Assembly: GCA_030737835.1 (NCBI GenBank)
Contig: CM060847.1
Coordinates: 22,160,433 to 22,224,432 of the forward strand
Direction of reading: 5' to 3'
Source: Acorus gramineus
Taxonomy: Eukaryota > Streptophyta > Magnoliopsida > Acorales > Acoraceae
DNA length: 64,000 nt
The notes beneath the pieces are model-generated. The model was not told where the DNA came from. It saw only the letters and a list, made by a program, of their open reading frames with translations, and made no database searches. The translations under genes were made by a program, and so were the position numbers. Below, one piece after another: positions 45,201 to 58,210 of the stretch. How positions within the stretch are numbered: the first letter of the stretch is position 1; every line of letters begins with the position of its first letter.

Positions 45201-46285
45201 AATTTGGAGTTTCTATCTCCCAGTTTGAGCCATTGTTGCCGAGATTTTTGTCTTAGGAAACTCTCTTCAGCCTGGAGGGAAGCTCTATAGTTGACCCTTG
45301 CCTGCCTCTCTGCCTCAATTAATGTCTGGTTTAGAGGGTCCGCGTGAAGAAGAGATTGTTGCCTTTCCAAAAGTTGCCTGTGGTGGATCAAGTGGTGTTG
45401 AACTTGTCCAAAGACATTTTTGTTCCATTGCTTGAGTTCAAATTTGACATTAGACAGCTTTTTGACTAATCGAAACAAGGGAGATCCCAACTCGTTTGAG
45501 TGCCAAGCATGCTCCACGACCGATTGAAAGTCTAGATGAGATTCCCACATTTCAAAGTAGTGAAATGGTCTTGGGCTAGAGGGTACAGCAGGAATAGACT
45601 GCAATCGAAGAAGAGCATGGTCAGATGGACCCGGAGGGAGATAGTGCAGAATCGCGTGAAGATACTCTGAAAAATATTGCAGGTTGACAAAAACACGATC
45701 AAGACGGCAGGAGATTCGATTTTCTTGCTGGTTGCACCAAGATAGTGTATGCCCTACAGACTTCAAATCTTCTAGAGAACATTGGAGGACACAATTGTTG
45801 AATTTCCTCACTTGTCTAGAGTGAATGGGACTGCCCCCAACCTTTTCATACCCAAAACGAACCTCGTTCAAATCGCCTCCCATGCACCAGCTAGGAGTGA
45901 TTGTGGAGGAGATTAGGACAAGAGAATTCCAAAGGTTCAATCTGGCCGAGTAAGTATTTGAAGCATATATCACGGTGAGAAAGTAGTGGGGTGGTCTTGG
46001 TAAGGATTTGGGATGGATTAAACAGTGGATATGCTGCTCAGAGATCTCAATAATATTTATCTCCAAGTGTTCTGGAAGCCAAAAAATCCCTATTCGGCTA
46101 TGAGGAGCAAAGGTGGAGGAGAAAGAAGGACAGATTCGAGAGCAAAACTGCTGCTGAGCTAAGGAGTCCAATTTTGTATCACTAAGGTTGAAGAAAGAAC
46201 AATGTTCTCTTCGTAGAACTTGCTTTACATCGAGTTGCTTGTCTTTGTGGTTCAAACCTCGAACATTCCAGAAGAGACTAACCAT
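42273..46285 (-). pseudogene. LINE ORF2 (endonuclease, RT, zf-RVT, RNase H)
   Basis: The frame begins at 46285 with MVSLFWNVRGLNHKDK, the start of the APE-type endonuclease; WCMGGDLNEVR and LDRVFVN mark its core and GPSDHALL its catalytic His region. Reverse transcriptase follows with IKGRSIHHNILLAHELV, ACVKIDLRKAFDSV and GLYQGGPLSPLLFTLVMES. The active-site box reads FANDLLLF, with Asn for the first Asp. zf-RVT (VTDCLLCHSNLESFDHLAL, about 43115-43053) and RNase H (INLLELQGIVAGLS and WKISHIFREGNCPADILA) close it. In-frame stops lie near 44885, 44728 and 44447, and frames change below 43310. ORF2 products nick the target and copy the RNA there. Confidence 0.88.
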
Positions 46286-47648
46286 AACAACAATTAAGAG
46301 GAGTTAGCCCCATCCTTAGGGGTATGGCTTCGAGTGGAGATCCTTTGGGTGCTTCCGTCACCACTGAATTTGGGTTGAGAATCTGTTGCATGGAGCAAAG
46401 AAGTGTGAGCCTCAAGAATCTAAAGCTGCTGAAGTTTCTTTCTTTCCTTCTTGCTTAGATGAACTGATTGAGTTGTTAAAGGTGGCTTTCCAATGTGCCC
46501 TATCTGTAACGGTGCTTTAGCATCCCCTTATGATTTGCTGATGGGTGAGTTGGGATGGTGAGCTAGCTTGTCCAATGGAGTAAGATCCTCAACGAGTTGT
46601 TCTTGTAGAGGGCCTCCAGACCCATCCGCAGAGAGGTCCAAAGTGGGGTGGACATCGAGCATTGTGGGCTGAGATCTCTCCATAATAATTTCCTGCTAGG
46701 TTAATTCATTGAGTTGATCTTGCTCAGTAGATGGATCTTGCACTTGCACCATTTGCTCCTGCAAATCCCCATCTTGCTCGATACATTAAGCCTGCTCTTG
46801 TATCATTTGCTCCTTTTCTATATCAATTGTGACTGATTCACTACCCTGTTCATGATGGGCCAGAGCTTCAGGCGGAGCCTGTTCTTGGAGAAGTCTGAAT
46901 TTGTTTGATTGAGCTACAGATTTTTCCCCCTGTTTTGAGGAAGGAGCATTTGCTTTTATTGCATCAGACATGAGTTTGTGTTCCCTGAGGTGTTAGCTTT
47001 TCGGACTTCTTGCCAAGTTCCGATATTTTTTTTCTTTCCTTTAGATAGAGCAGCATCGCTGGGTGCTTTACCTTGTTTTGCTGAGCTTGTGATCTCCATG
47101 GCTGGCTTCATTATACAACAAGCTTCATCATGGCCGAAAGTTTGGCAAAACTTGCATGCCATTGGCTTCCAATCATAATCAACTTTGAATGATTCCCTGC
47201 GGCTTGGAGCAATGTTAACTAATACTGAGTCTGGGAGGGTTATCTTTGCCTGGACCTCCACACAAATCCAAGCATAGGAGGCTCTGCTACACCTTAACGT
47301 TGCTGTATCGGCATATAGCGGCACCCCGATTGTACTGCCAATGCGGCTCAAACAATCCTCTTCTCAGAGATGGAGGGGGAGATTGGGTAAACGTATCCAA
47401 AGGGGATGCTACTCAGTCTTTCCTGTTCCATTCGCACGTCTGGAGTCCATTTGCAAAGGATGAAAGGGCGATGGTCCATAGTCCACGGACCGCCCTCCAA
47501 AACATGGCTAAGATATTCAGCTAGGTAAAATTTAATAGTGAAGAAACCATTCCCATGTAGGAGAAGCTGAAATTCCCCCTTAGGCTTCCATAATTTCCTC
47601 AAGAATTGCAAGAAGGGGATATAGACAGGAAGCTTACCAAGGACATAG

Positions 47649-50295
47649 TGTAACGCCCCAATTTTTACCTAACCGCTAATCGGACGGTAAACGGGTCGCT
47701 ACCACACCTATATAAAACACAAAACCAAAATGTGCACCCTTTTTTTTTTTTCTCAACATACTAATATAATAAAACTGGAAATGATAAAACATTAAAACAA
47801 TATCCCAAATTTCCAAACCACTCATGGTCATACAAAATATCAGAGTTTGACGGAAACAAAATACTAAAATGAAAAGACATACTAAACCACCCCTATGGGA
47901 GCCATCTAACTAAAATAAAACCAAATAGTCGGCTACGACTATTATTTATTTTCCAACACTGCGACCTCGAGATCCCTGAAGTGTATGAAAAGTTCAAGCT
48001 TTGTCTTGATCCTCAGAAGATGAACTACCTGGTTATGAAACAACCAGCCATTTGGAATAGGGTGAGCGATTAACTCAGTGAATAGACTCACAGACATATT
48101 ATCTCATATGACCATTATATATATATAAAAATAAAGTTATGTGAAAAACAAGAATTTCCTTTGATAAATCAATTTAAAATCATAATCATGAACATAAAAG
48201 TATTTTAATGCAATCACGTGGCCCAATCCTTGGCCCTCTTTGATAAATCAATTTAAAATCATGATCATGAACATAAAAGTATTTTAATGCAATCACGTGG
48301 CCCAATCCTTGGCCCACGTTATAGAAATCATGCAGTTTAAATGGTATGACCGGGTAGGGTTCTCAATCGGAAGAACCGTTCCCCCAAAACAGGTGTGCCA
48401 AGCCCCAAGCGACTAAATCGCTCAAAAAGCTCCCTCGAGGAGACGTCAGATCTAGAAGACGCTGATGGGTCGCCGCTGCCATCACTACGAGAACACCAGC
48501 ACAGGATGCCCCGGTTGCTGCAAACTCCAAACAAAGAAATATGCCGCTGCAAGGAATGCTTTACCACACCCCTCACCGATCTTAAGACTCTTCGAGGCCT
48601 AGACCTTCCTCCCCAAAGGCGAAATACAACGGGGGGATTTGTTCTTGAAATATGCTATGATGTGCATCTTAATAAAATCTTTTAGGACTAGGTGCCTCCA
48701 CTAGTCCTAAATTTTTTTATTTCAAAAATCTCAAAAATGATAATATTTAATCCAAATATTATTTCAAAAACATAAGCATCAGAAATTGTATTATAATAAT
48801 TCTTGAAACATGAGTAGCATAATTCATGCTATTTAAATGACACGATGAAGGAATTAAATCATGCAACTTTATTCAATAAATAATGAAATTTCTACAATAT
48901 GTACAACAATAAAATCATGCATAATTATCATAATATAAATGCATGAATAACTTATAATATCGCTAGAAAAATTAATCTAAATCGACATTTGAGAATAAAG
49001 AATACATGGTTCTAGGGTAAGAACCCATATGAATAGGTCGGTAAGCCCACTCACCTTGAATGGATCCTAGGTCCGGAGAACGAAGCTCGCAATTAGAACC
49101 TAGATGAACCATATAAATGATTAATTAAAATCTATTATTTAAGCCTACGTCCAAGACCTAAATATCTATCCATAATTAATGGGTATAAATTTTTACTCAA
49201 CAATATAGACCCATACCCACATATACAACACACAACCTAAAAAGATGATCAAAAACCTATTTACCATATAACCAGGCACTAAAAGACGAAACCAGAAAAG
49301 ACAAAAACCAGAAAAGACAAAACAGAAAACAATAGAAAAAAAAACATCCAGAAATTCAAAATAATAATAAAATAACAAAAATTCATAAAATACTATGAAA
49401 ACATACTTTTTTTTTTTTATGAACATAATTATTAATTGATAAAAGTTGAAAATATATAAAACTTATCATGTATTTGTATAAATCATAACCCTCGTATGAT
49501 TAAAAACTCATATTTTAGAAATCTAAACACAGATCTAATCTTTAAAATAAATAATAAATCGAAACCCTAAGTTTATGAAGACTAAAAAAAAAAAATCCAA
49601 ATATCCAACATACATCTAATAATAATAAATAAAAATCAAAACCCTTGTTTTTATTTTTATTTTTTTATAAAATCATAAGAATCTAACAACAAGAACATAT
49701 ATATCAAAACTCTAACTTGATCAAAACTAAAAATCCCATAACATAAAAATATATTAAATTCTTAAAATAAATAAAAACCCTAATTTTATCTTTAAAATAA
49801 ATAAATAAATAAATGAATAAAAACTTAATAACCCAAACATAAATCCAATATCACAAAAAAAATAACAATGATCTAGAAGAAAATCAAAAAGTAAGAAGAG
49901 TACCTCTCTCTCTCTCTCTCTCTCTCTCCTCTGCGCCTAATAGAGTCCACAGCGGCTCACCCTAACTTTTTTTATTTTTTTATTTTTTCATTAAGGGTGG
50001 CTATATAGAGGAGAAGAAATGCCATATAAGGAAATTGTATGCACTGCTCACGTGCATGATTCCCATGCATATGGGCCCTCTTTGGTTTCCCTCATAAGGC
50101 CCATCATGGGCTAAACCCAACACCCCTATTTCATTTACACACACCCATATATTCTAATCTAATATCTTATACATTAAAAAAAATAATTAAACATTGAAAT
50201 TTGATTGGAATACAATTATGTATGCAATGAATATATATATATATTTTTTTAAAATAAATAAATAAAATTTAAATTCAAAATATGCAATCGTCACA
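47649..50295 (-). mobile_element. solo LTR, 2.65 kb
   Basis: The unit starts TGTAACGCCCCAATTTTTAC and ends TGCAATCGTCACA; in minus orientation this is TGTGACGATTGC ... GGGGCGTTACA, the TG...CA form of an LTR. A perfect 5-bp duplication CATAG flanks it (47644-47648 and 50296-50300). Removing it restores the LINE ORF1 text on both sides. No gag or pol and no second LTR are present, so it is a solo LTR left by LTR-LTR recombination. The terminal GGGGCGT(T/G)ACA resembles that of the gypsy element at 25243, but the interior differs. It contains a (TC)n run at about 49904-49928 and a tandem duplication at 48158-48315. Confidence 0.88.
48158..48315. repeat. 79-bp tandem duplication in the solo LTR
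   Basis: The unit TTTGATAAATCAATTTAAAA through ACGTGGCCCAATCCTTGGCC occurs twice head to tail (48158-48236 and 48237-48315) with one or two differences. It is a recent local duplication inside the LTR. Confidence 0.85.
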
Positions 50296-50990
50296 CATAG
50301 CCTACTGCAGCATGATCCCATTGCTTGATATTCTTTGCGTAGGCTTCCGGATTGTGTGACGCCACCGTGCGCGTCCATCGATTGTCGGCTCAATGTACCT
50401 CAGCGAGCCAGTTTTTTGTTGGGATGATTCCCGCTGAAAGAGGGAGCCCCAGCTTTTTATCTGCTGGGAGGATGATAGAGGAGGTACTACCACTAGCATT
50501 CTTTGCTTGCGGATAGGGCCTCCCGTGGAATGTAGTACTGGGAAAGACTCCTTAGAATGGGGAGGAACAGGTGGAGCAGAGGATGGCGAGTTGTTGGCTG
50601 CTGTGGAGGTGGTGGTGGTGGTTTTGGTTGAATCTTGAATTGAGGGTTTTGCCAGTTGGTTCGAAATGGGGGTTTTTGCGGAGGGATGATGTTGGGTCTT
50701 GGGAGACGAATGTGGATGGGGAAGGGGGAGGAACAATAACAGGAGAGATCTTAGTTGCATTGGATTTCATATTAAAAGCATTAAAAATGCTATCTTGCCG
50801 CCCCGAGGAGGAAGGGGTTTCCGTGGAGGGGGAGAAGCACGGGAGGTGGCCCTTCCATCCAATAGGACCACCGGCGCCGCCATCAGGCCAGCGGTCAAAC
50901 GCCAAGCTTCTCGGCAGATGTCGTCGGGCTTCTCGGCAGATTTCAATGAACCACTGTTTGATATAAGAATATGCAGATCGAGTCAAGTGG

Positions 50991-51161
50991 TCTTGTTGAT
51001 AATTAAAAAACACACATTTCACATTTACAATCATCGTATTATCATTTGTGCTTATTTACATACATTTTATAATGTGAAACAAGTTTTTTGTGTGACCCTT
51101 TAATTACAACTCACATAAAGTTACATGTTATTCTTTTTTTCTTTTTTTTTTGGGTGGGTTC
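50991..51161. other. spacer between LINE 5' end and copia LTR
   Basis: AT-rich, with a poly-T tract at 51131-51151 and GGGTGGGTT before the copia LTR. No gene or repeat is recognised. The exact LINE 5' end is not defined. Confidence 0.35.
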
Positions 51162-54100
51162 TGTAAAATAAATCATAATAGCACTTAGAATCTTGATTAA
51201 CATGTTTGCGAATACTATAATCATATATTTCTATCATGCGGAATCATTATAGTATATATATACATATATATATATACACATACACACTATACAAACCTTT
51301 CTCCATGGTAAGTAGTCTTCTTTTGGTACAAGGACTTGAAGAAGAATAGAAGGATTCTTCACTCTCCTATCTCTCTATGGAGTGGACTTACTCTTGCTTG
51401 TGCAAACACAAGATGTTGTGAGACATGCCAAATGGGTTGGGAGTCCACTCCCTTTTATAGATGGAGAGGGGGAACCCTCCCACACTCAAACATAAATTGG
51501 ATTCTTAAAACCCATTGAAGAATCCAATGAACCTACTAAATGTTTTGGGAATGTATCTAATAATGGGTGGGTGTTGGGAATACAAAGACATTGAATATTT
51601 TCCTCATTCCAATGGCTATACATGTACACAATTATTCCATACATTGTGTACCACTTTAAAGAGATGTATATACATTGTCTATCACTTAATGAAAATGTAC
51701 ATACATTATGTACCACTTAATGGGATACACACAATTACTCTTTATACATTGTGTATTATTCAAATGGATAGTCATGGGAATTGAACCACATAAAAACTTA
51801 ATTAATTTATACTTAATTGATTTACTCTTCCAATGTACCCTTTTATGAACCAAATAATGAAATGGAACATTGATCATTACATGTCCATATTCATTTCTTA
51901 ATGGGTCACATTCTTACATTCTCCCACTTGACCCATTAATCACCCAGTTTCATCATAATATCATAATTAAGCAAAATTGCTAATGTGAGTCATGGCGGTT
52001 GTACTTTAATAAACAAGTAGTCCCTTCCATGTACTACAACATTATAATTTTACTTAACTTGATCATAAGTTTGATATCAAATAGGTTAGATTACATAACC
52101 TATTATAATGGTTCCACATAAGTGTCTTGTCAGGACATTTTCCTATTATCATTCATTCATTACAATTCATGTGTACACATTATGAAAAATAGGAAATAAC
52201 AGAAGCACATTAAACTTGAGATCTCATTAGTGTCAATCATACAATAAGTTCATAATACATTATGGATAGCGGTGAAGACCCATTCTTTCAACATGTTCCT
52301 TAAAAACCTTTGGCCCTAAACCTTTGGTTAATGGATCCGCTATCATAAGCTTGGTACTTATATTTTCTATTGACACTCTTTGCTTCTGTACTTCATCTTT
52401 GACCGATAAGTACTTTAATTCCATGTGTTTGACACCATTGGAGTACTTGTCGTTCTTAGAGAAGAAGACTGCTGCAGTATTATCACAAAAAATTCTCAAC
52501 GGCTTGGCAATAGTGTCGACAATCCCAAGTCCCGAGATAAAATTTCGCAGCCATAACGCATGATTCGTAGCCTCGAAACATGCAATGAACTCGGCCTCCA
52601 TAGTGTGTGCAGCGATACTTCCTTGTTTTGCACTTTTCCATGATATAGCCCCTCCACTAAGCAGAAAGACATAGCCAGAGGTAGATTTTCTGCTATCGGG
52701 GCATCCAGCATGATCCGAGTCTGTGTATCCAATCACTTCCAAGTGATCAGATCTTCTAAATGTGAGCATATAATCTTTCGTTCCTTGCAAATATCTCATA
52801 ACCTTCTTTGCAGCCTTCCAATGAGCCATTCCTGGATTGCTCTGGTATCTACCGAGCATGCTGACTGCAAAACTGATATCTGGCCTCGTACATGTTTGCG
52901 CATACATTAAACTCCCAACGGCTGATGCATAAGGAATGACCTCCATTTGTTTTCGTTCCCAATCATTTTGAGGACATTGCATAAGACTGAATTTATCACC
53001 CTTTTGTACTGGGGCGTCTGAAGACGAACAATTCTGCATTCCAAACCTTTCAAGAACTCTTTCAATATAGCTTTTCTGAGACAATCCCAATATCTTTTGT
53101 GCTCGGTCTCGAATGATTTCGATTCCAATCACAAAATTTGCCTCTCCCATATCTTTCATTTCAAAGTTCTTTGTGAGAATTGTTTTGTTTCGTACAACAG
53201 GCCTAAATTGCTACTTGCAAGTAAGATGTCATCTACATATAGGATAAGAAAAATAAACTTGCTTCCACAAACCTTCAAGTAAATACACCGATCAACGGTA
53301 TTTTCCTTAAAACCGAAGGAAACAATGGTATCATTAAACTTAAGATACCATTGTCGTGAAGCTTGTTTAAGTCCATAGATTGACTTCTTCAACTTGCACA
53401 CAAGATGTTCCTTTCCCTTTTCTGAGAAGCCTTCAGGCTGCTCCATATAAACATCTTCCTCTAAACTCCCATTCAAGAATGCAGTTTTTACATCCATTTG
53501 GTGAAGCTCTAAATCAAAATGAGCCACCAATGCCATTATAATTCTGAGAGAGTCCTTCTTGGATACAGGAGAGAAGGTCTCTTTATAGTCAATGCCTTCT
53601 TTCTGAGTAAAGCCTTTAGCTACAAGTCTAGCTTTGAATCGTTCAATATTGCCTTTAGAGTCTCGTTTGGTCTTGAAGACCCATTTGCAACCAACTCTCT
53701 TTGCTTGTTCAGGCAATTCAACGAGATCCCAGACTTTATTTTGAGCCATAGACTTTAACTCTTCTTTCATAGCATCTATCCATTTGTCAGAATTATCTAC
53801 TTTTATGGCATCTGCATATGAAATTGGATCTGCTTCATTCCTATGTCAAATTCAGACTCTTGTAGATACACCACGTAATCATCTGAAATAGCAGATCTCT
53901 TTTCCCTTTGAGATCTTCGTAATGCTACTCCTTGTGATGTTTCTAGAGTTGAATTACTATTAGTGATTTCATTATTGAGTGGTTGATCATTTATTTGCAT
54001 CTCATTATTGTTTGAACGATTATCAATAATAGGTGCAAGGTTCGGTTCAGAAGTTATGGGCAAGGGAACTTGCACCCTTACTTCTTCAACGACCACTTTT

Positions 54101-57100
54101 CGTGGTTGATCACTTCCACTATTCTCACCATTTTCTAGGAATTTTGCATTTCCAGTTTCTATTATTCTCGTGCTATGGTTAGGACAGTAAAATCTATACC
54201 CTTTTGATTTTTCTGGATACCCTATAAAATATCCACTTATTGTTCTAGGGTCCAACTTTCTTTCTTGTGGATTGTAAATTCTAGCCTCTGTTGGACAACC
54301 CCAAACATGTAGGTGTCGTAAACTCGGTTTCCTACCAGTCCAAAGCTCAAAAGGAGTTTTTGGGACTGACTTACTAGGAACTCGATTCAATATATAAACA
54401 GCAGTCTTAAGGGCCTCAGTCCACAGAAATTCAGGCAAGATAGAATTACTTATCATACTCCTCACCATATCCATTAATGTACGATTGCGCATCTCAGCTA
54501 CACCATTCTGTTGAGGAGTGCCGGGCATCGTATATTGTGCACGAATTCCATACTGTGCTAGGAGTTTAGCAAATGGACCGGGGTGTTGTCCTGTTTCATC
54601 ATATCTCCCATAATACTCACCACCTCTATCAGAACGAATGACTTTAATCTTTTTGTCTAATTGCCGTTCAACCTCAGTAATATATACCTCAAGGGTATCC
54701 ACAGCCTGAGATTTATCATTAAGCAAATAGATATATCCAAATCTAGAAAAGTCATCAATAAAGGTAATAAAGTACTTTTCACCACTGAAACAGGGAGAAG
54801 AAAAAGGTCCACATATATCAGTGTGAACAATCTCAAGAAGCTCATTAGCTCTTGTGGCACCTTTCTTAGTGTGTTTGGTCTGTTTACCTTTAATACAGTC
54901 CACACACACTATAAAATCAGTAAAATCTAAGGTTGGAAGAACCTTATCTTTTACCAATCTTTCCATTCTTTCTCTGGAGATATGTCCCAGTCGTTTATGC
55001 CACAAGAAGGAAGAATTTTCATTTATCATGTTTCTTTTAATTCCAATATTTCTATCAAGATGCAAGGTCATTAAGGCTTCAGAAAAAGAAGAATGAAGGT
55101 TCAATTTATATAAGCCATCACATAAAGTTCCACAACCCATAAAAATATTATTCTTGAACAAGTTAAAGGATTTATTTGCAAAATAAAAGGAATAACCATC
55201 AAGGTCTAGTTTAGGAAGAGAAACAAGGTTTCTTGAAACAGAAGGAACATAAACAGTATTTTGCAAATCTAAATAAAAACCACTATCCAAAGACAAACGA
55301 TAGGTTCCAATGGCCAAGACTTCAACTTTCATGCGGTTCGCTACTAAGATGTATCTTTCATTTGGATTTGGGCTCCGGGTTGTAAGGAATCCCTGCATTG
55401 AATTGGAAACATGAATAGAGGCACCTGAGTCAATCCACCATGTATTCGAAGGTACTTCAGCAAGATATGATTCGAAACATACATAAGCAAAGTGCTTACC
55501 TTTCTTTTCGAACCATGCCCTACGCTTCGAACAGTCCTTCTGTATGTGTCCATTCTTTTTACAGAAAAAACACTTTGGACCCTTATCAGTCTTCACATGA
55601 ACCTGAGGAGCATCAGCAGGACCATGGACCTTTGGTGGGGCTTGACCTTTGCCCTTTCCTTGCTTTCTTCCCTTTTTAATATCTTTATGAGCAACGAAAT
55701 GAACTGAATGAATCCCTCTTTGCTTAAGTCTGGCCTCCTCTTGAATGGCCATACTTGTTAACTCATTGGCATTCCATTTGTCTTTATTCGTATTATACGA
55801 GATTTGGAATGCCTCATACTGAGGTGGAAGTGAGTTCAAAATGAACTGCACTAAGAAGGATTCATCCACATTCATTCCCAATGTCTTGAGTTTTGCAGCG
55901 ATATTAGTCATTTCTAAGATATGTTGTTGCATACCTCGCACCCCATCATATTTCATAGTTGTCAGTTGTGCCATAAGTGTCCCCGCTAATGATTTATCAG
56001 CAGCTTTGAAACGATCTTCCACATTTTCAGGTAGGTCTGTGCATCATCAGCTTTCGGAAGTGATGACTTGATGTTATTTGCAATAGTCATGCGCATAAAC
56101 ATTAGACTAAGTCTGTTGGATCGCTCCCACTGCTTAAATATATTTTTGTCATCCTCACTGCTAGCCTCAGTGAGTTCAGTGGGCTTTTCAGTTTGGAGAG
56201 CCAAATCTAGATCCAGAACACCAAGGGTGAACTGTATCTGCTCATTCCAATCTGAAAAGTTCGATCCATCGAGAACGGGAACAGACGAAGCATGCGCATG
56301 AAGAGAAGGAGTAACAGGTACTGAAATAAGATTAAAATACTCACCAATTAGTTTGCACAATTATAATTATGAACAAATAGTATCATCATGATCTCTTCCT
56401 TTGGGCCGAGTCATGACATACAAAGCGTTCATTTTTTTTTTTTTTTTTGTTTCACATAATGAATAAGACTAATTGATGACATTATCCATAATCTGATAGA
56501 CTTTTGACCTTTGGGCAACAAAAATAAAATCTGATTATGGGTGCATAAAAATTGTCTTATTCCAATTTCTAATTATTTAGTTATAGATCCACCTTTGGGT
56601 CAATCTACAACTTCCTAAATAGAAATTGTTAATCTATCTTCATATAATATATGTTTATAAAATTTTATGGTTGGGCCACTTTGGTGACTACCAAACTATT
56701 CCATTTTATAAACATATAATCATAAATAATAAAATATAATATGATAGATCTAACATAAATACTTTCTCAATGATAAAAGCATAAGGCAAGAAAGTCACGA
56801 CCTATATATTCAAATTTAAATATATCCACTTTTACTTCAAAATTCCATAGTTATTTTTTCATTTATACAATTTATCAATAATGTACAATAAACAATATGG
56901 ATAGTCACTAACATTATGTGGATGGAAAAACTTATCAAATATGGAGAAAGACATGCTTAAACTTTCAAAAACAATCTTATAATCCGAAAAACATGAAAAT
57001 CACAACCACGCTCTGATACCACATGTAAAATAAATCATAATAGCACTTAGAATCTTGATTAACATGTTTGCGAATACTATAATCATATATTTCTGTCATG

Positions 57101-57778
57101 CGGAATCATTATAGTATATATACATATATATATATACACACACACATATACAAACCTTTCTCCATGGTAAGTAGTCTTCTTTTGGTACAAGGACTTGAAG
57201 AAGAATAGAAGGATTCTTCACTCTCCTATCTCTCTATGGAGTGGACTTACTCTTGCTTGTGCAAACACAAGATGTTGTGAGACATGACAAATGGGTTGGG
57301 AGTCCACTCCCTTTTATAGATGGAGAGGGGGAACCCTCCCACACTCAAACATAAATTGGATTCTTAAAACCCATTGAAGAATCCAATGAACCTACTAAAT
57401 GTTTTTTGGGAATGTATCTAATAATGGGTGGGTGTTGGGAATACAAAGACATTGAATATTTTCCTCATTCCAATGGCTATACATGTACACAATTATTCCA
57501 TACATTGTGTACCACTTTAAAGAGATGTATATACATTGTCTATCACTTAATGAAAATGTACATACATTATGTACCACTTAATGGGATACACACAATTACT
57601 CTTTATACATTGTGTATTATTCAATGGATAGTCATGGGAATTGAACCACATAAAAACTTAATTAATTTATACTTAATTGATTTACTCTTCCAATGTACCC
57701 TTTTATGAACCAAATAATGAAATGGAACATTGATCATTACATGTCCATATTCATTTCTTAATGGGTCACATTCTTACA
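51162..57778 (-). mobile_element. Ty1/copia retrotransposon, 6.6 kb
   Basis: LTRs lie at 51162-51918 (757 bp) and 57024-57778 (755 bp). In minus orientation they begin TGTAAGAATGTGACCC and end GATTTATTTTACA. The primer site TGGTATCAGAGCGTGG (about 57005-57021) follows the 5' LTR and the tract AAGTGGGAGAA (about 51919-51930) precedes the 3' LTR. The LTRs differ at only a handful of positions, so insertion was recent. One gag-pol frame (56360-52260) is broken by three single-base frameshifts. Beyond the 5' LTR lies another partial internal region (57779-58210), so no target duplication can be seen on that side. Confidence 0.93.
52260..56360 (-). pseudogene. copia gag-pol polyprotein, three frameshifts
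   Basis: Gag starts near 56360 (MCKLIGEYFNLISVPVTPSL) and a one-base shift near 56020 lies after AQTYLK. The CCHC knuckle is CFFCKKNGHIQKDC (about 55575-55534). Protease follows with WWIDSGASIHVSNS, then the integrase zinc region (LWHKRLGHISRERM ... CVDCIKGKQ), the catalytic core with IDDFSRFGYIYL and IRSDRGGEYYG and PQQNGVAEMRNRTL. A second shift lies near 53830. RT carries KVWDLVELPEQAKRVGCKWV and an intact LYVDDILLAS box; a third shift lies near 53165. RNase H has YTDSDHAGCPDSRKSTSGYV and ends at 52260. The order PR-INT-RT-RH defines Ty1/copia. Domains look little worn otherwise. Confidence 0.93.
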
Positions 57779-58210
57779 TTCTCCCACTTGACCCATTAAT
57801 CACCCAGTTTCATCATAATATCATAATTAAGCAAAATTGTTAATGTGAGTCATGGCGGTTGTACTTTAATAAACAAGTAGTCCCTTCCATGTACTACAAC
57901 ATTATAATTTTATTTAACTTGATCATAAGTTTGATATCAAATAGGTTAGATTGTATAACCTATTATAATGGTTCCACATAAGTGCCTTGTCAGGACATTT
58001 TCCTATTATCATTCATTCATTACAATTCATGTGTACACATTATGAAAAATAGGAAATAACAGAAGCACATTAAACTTGAGATCTCATTAGTGTCAATCAT
58101 ACAATAAGTTCATAATACATTATGGATAGCGGTGAAGACCCATTCTTTCAACATGTTCCTTAAAAACCTTTGGCCCTAAACCTTTGGTTAATGGATCCGC
58201 TATCATAAGC
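57779..58210 (-). mobile_element. partial second copia internal region sharing the LTR
   Basis: The 432 bases match 51919-52349 (3' untranslated part and the C-terminal RNase H codons) almost perfectly, and they adjoin the outer end of the LTR at 57024-57778. The match stops at GCTATCATAAGCT, where FAR1-related gene sequence begins. The structure LTR-internal-LTR-internal is the mark of a tandem copy made by unequal recombination, cut later on the far side. Confidence 0.85.

Larger units (their letters stand above)
46786..50883 (-). pseudogene. LINE ORF1 (gag-like, DUF4283 and CCHC knuckle), interrupted
   Basis: The part beyond the solo LTR (50883-50296) encodes a Pro/Ser-rich start and ends in frame with KNIKQWDHAAVGYV. 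The part before it (47643-46786) resumes with LGKLPVYIPFLQFLRKLW, a DUF4283-type RNA-binding segment, then YADTATLRCSRASYAWICVE and the knuckle CKFCQTFGHDEACC, then a Lys/Ser-rich tail. Frame changes occur near 50760, 50560 and 47350. The same order is seen in the 62 kb LINE. ORF1 packages the LINE RNA. The 46290-46785 stretch is the diverged ORF1 tail and the ORF1-ORF2 junction. Confidence 0.8.
42262..50990 (-). mobile_element. near full-length LINE (L1 type), minus strand
   Basis: In element order: an ORF1 (start 50883, MAAPVVLLDGRAT) interrupted by a solo LTR (47649-50295) and resuming to about 46786; then ORF2 with endonuclease, reverse transcriptase, zinc finger and RNase H, ending at 42273. 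The 3' untranslated end and poly(A) are absent because the element abuts an LTR-family fragment. A second LINE of the same group lies at 61.5-63.25 kb in the opposite orientation. Several stops and frameshifts make it inactive. Confidence 0.85.

Noticed and set aside
49193..49426. Phe/Tyr/Val-rich minus frame as a membrane peptide
   Set aside because: It is AT-rich low-complexity sequence inside the solo LTR, with no start context or homologue that I recognise.
51486..51877. Repeated small frames in the copia LTR (also at 57395-57708)
   Set aside because: They lie wholly in LTR sequence and are duplicated simply because the LTR is. No coding role is supported.
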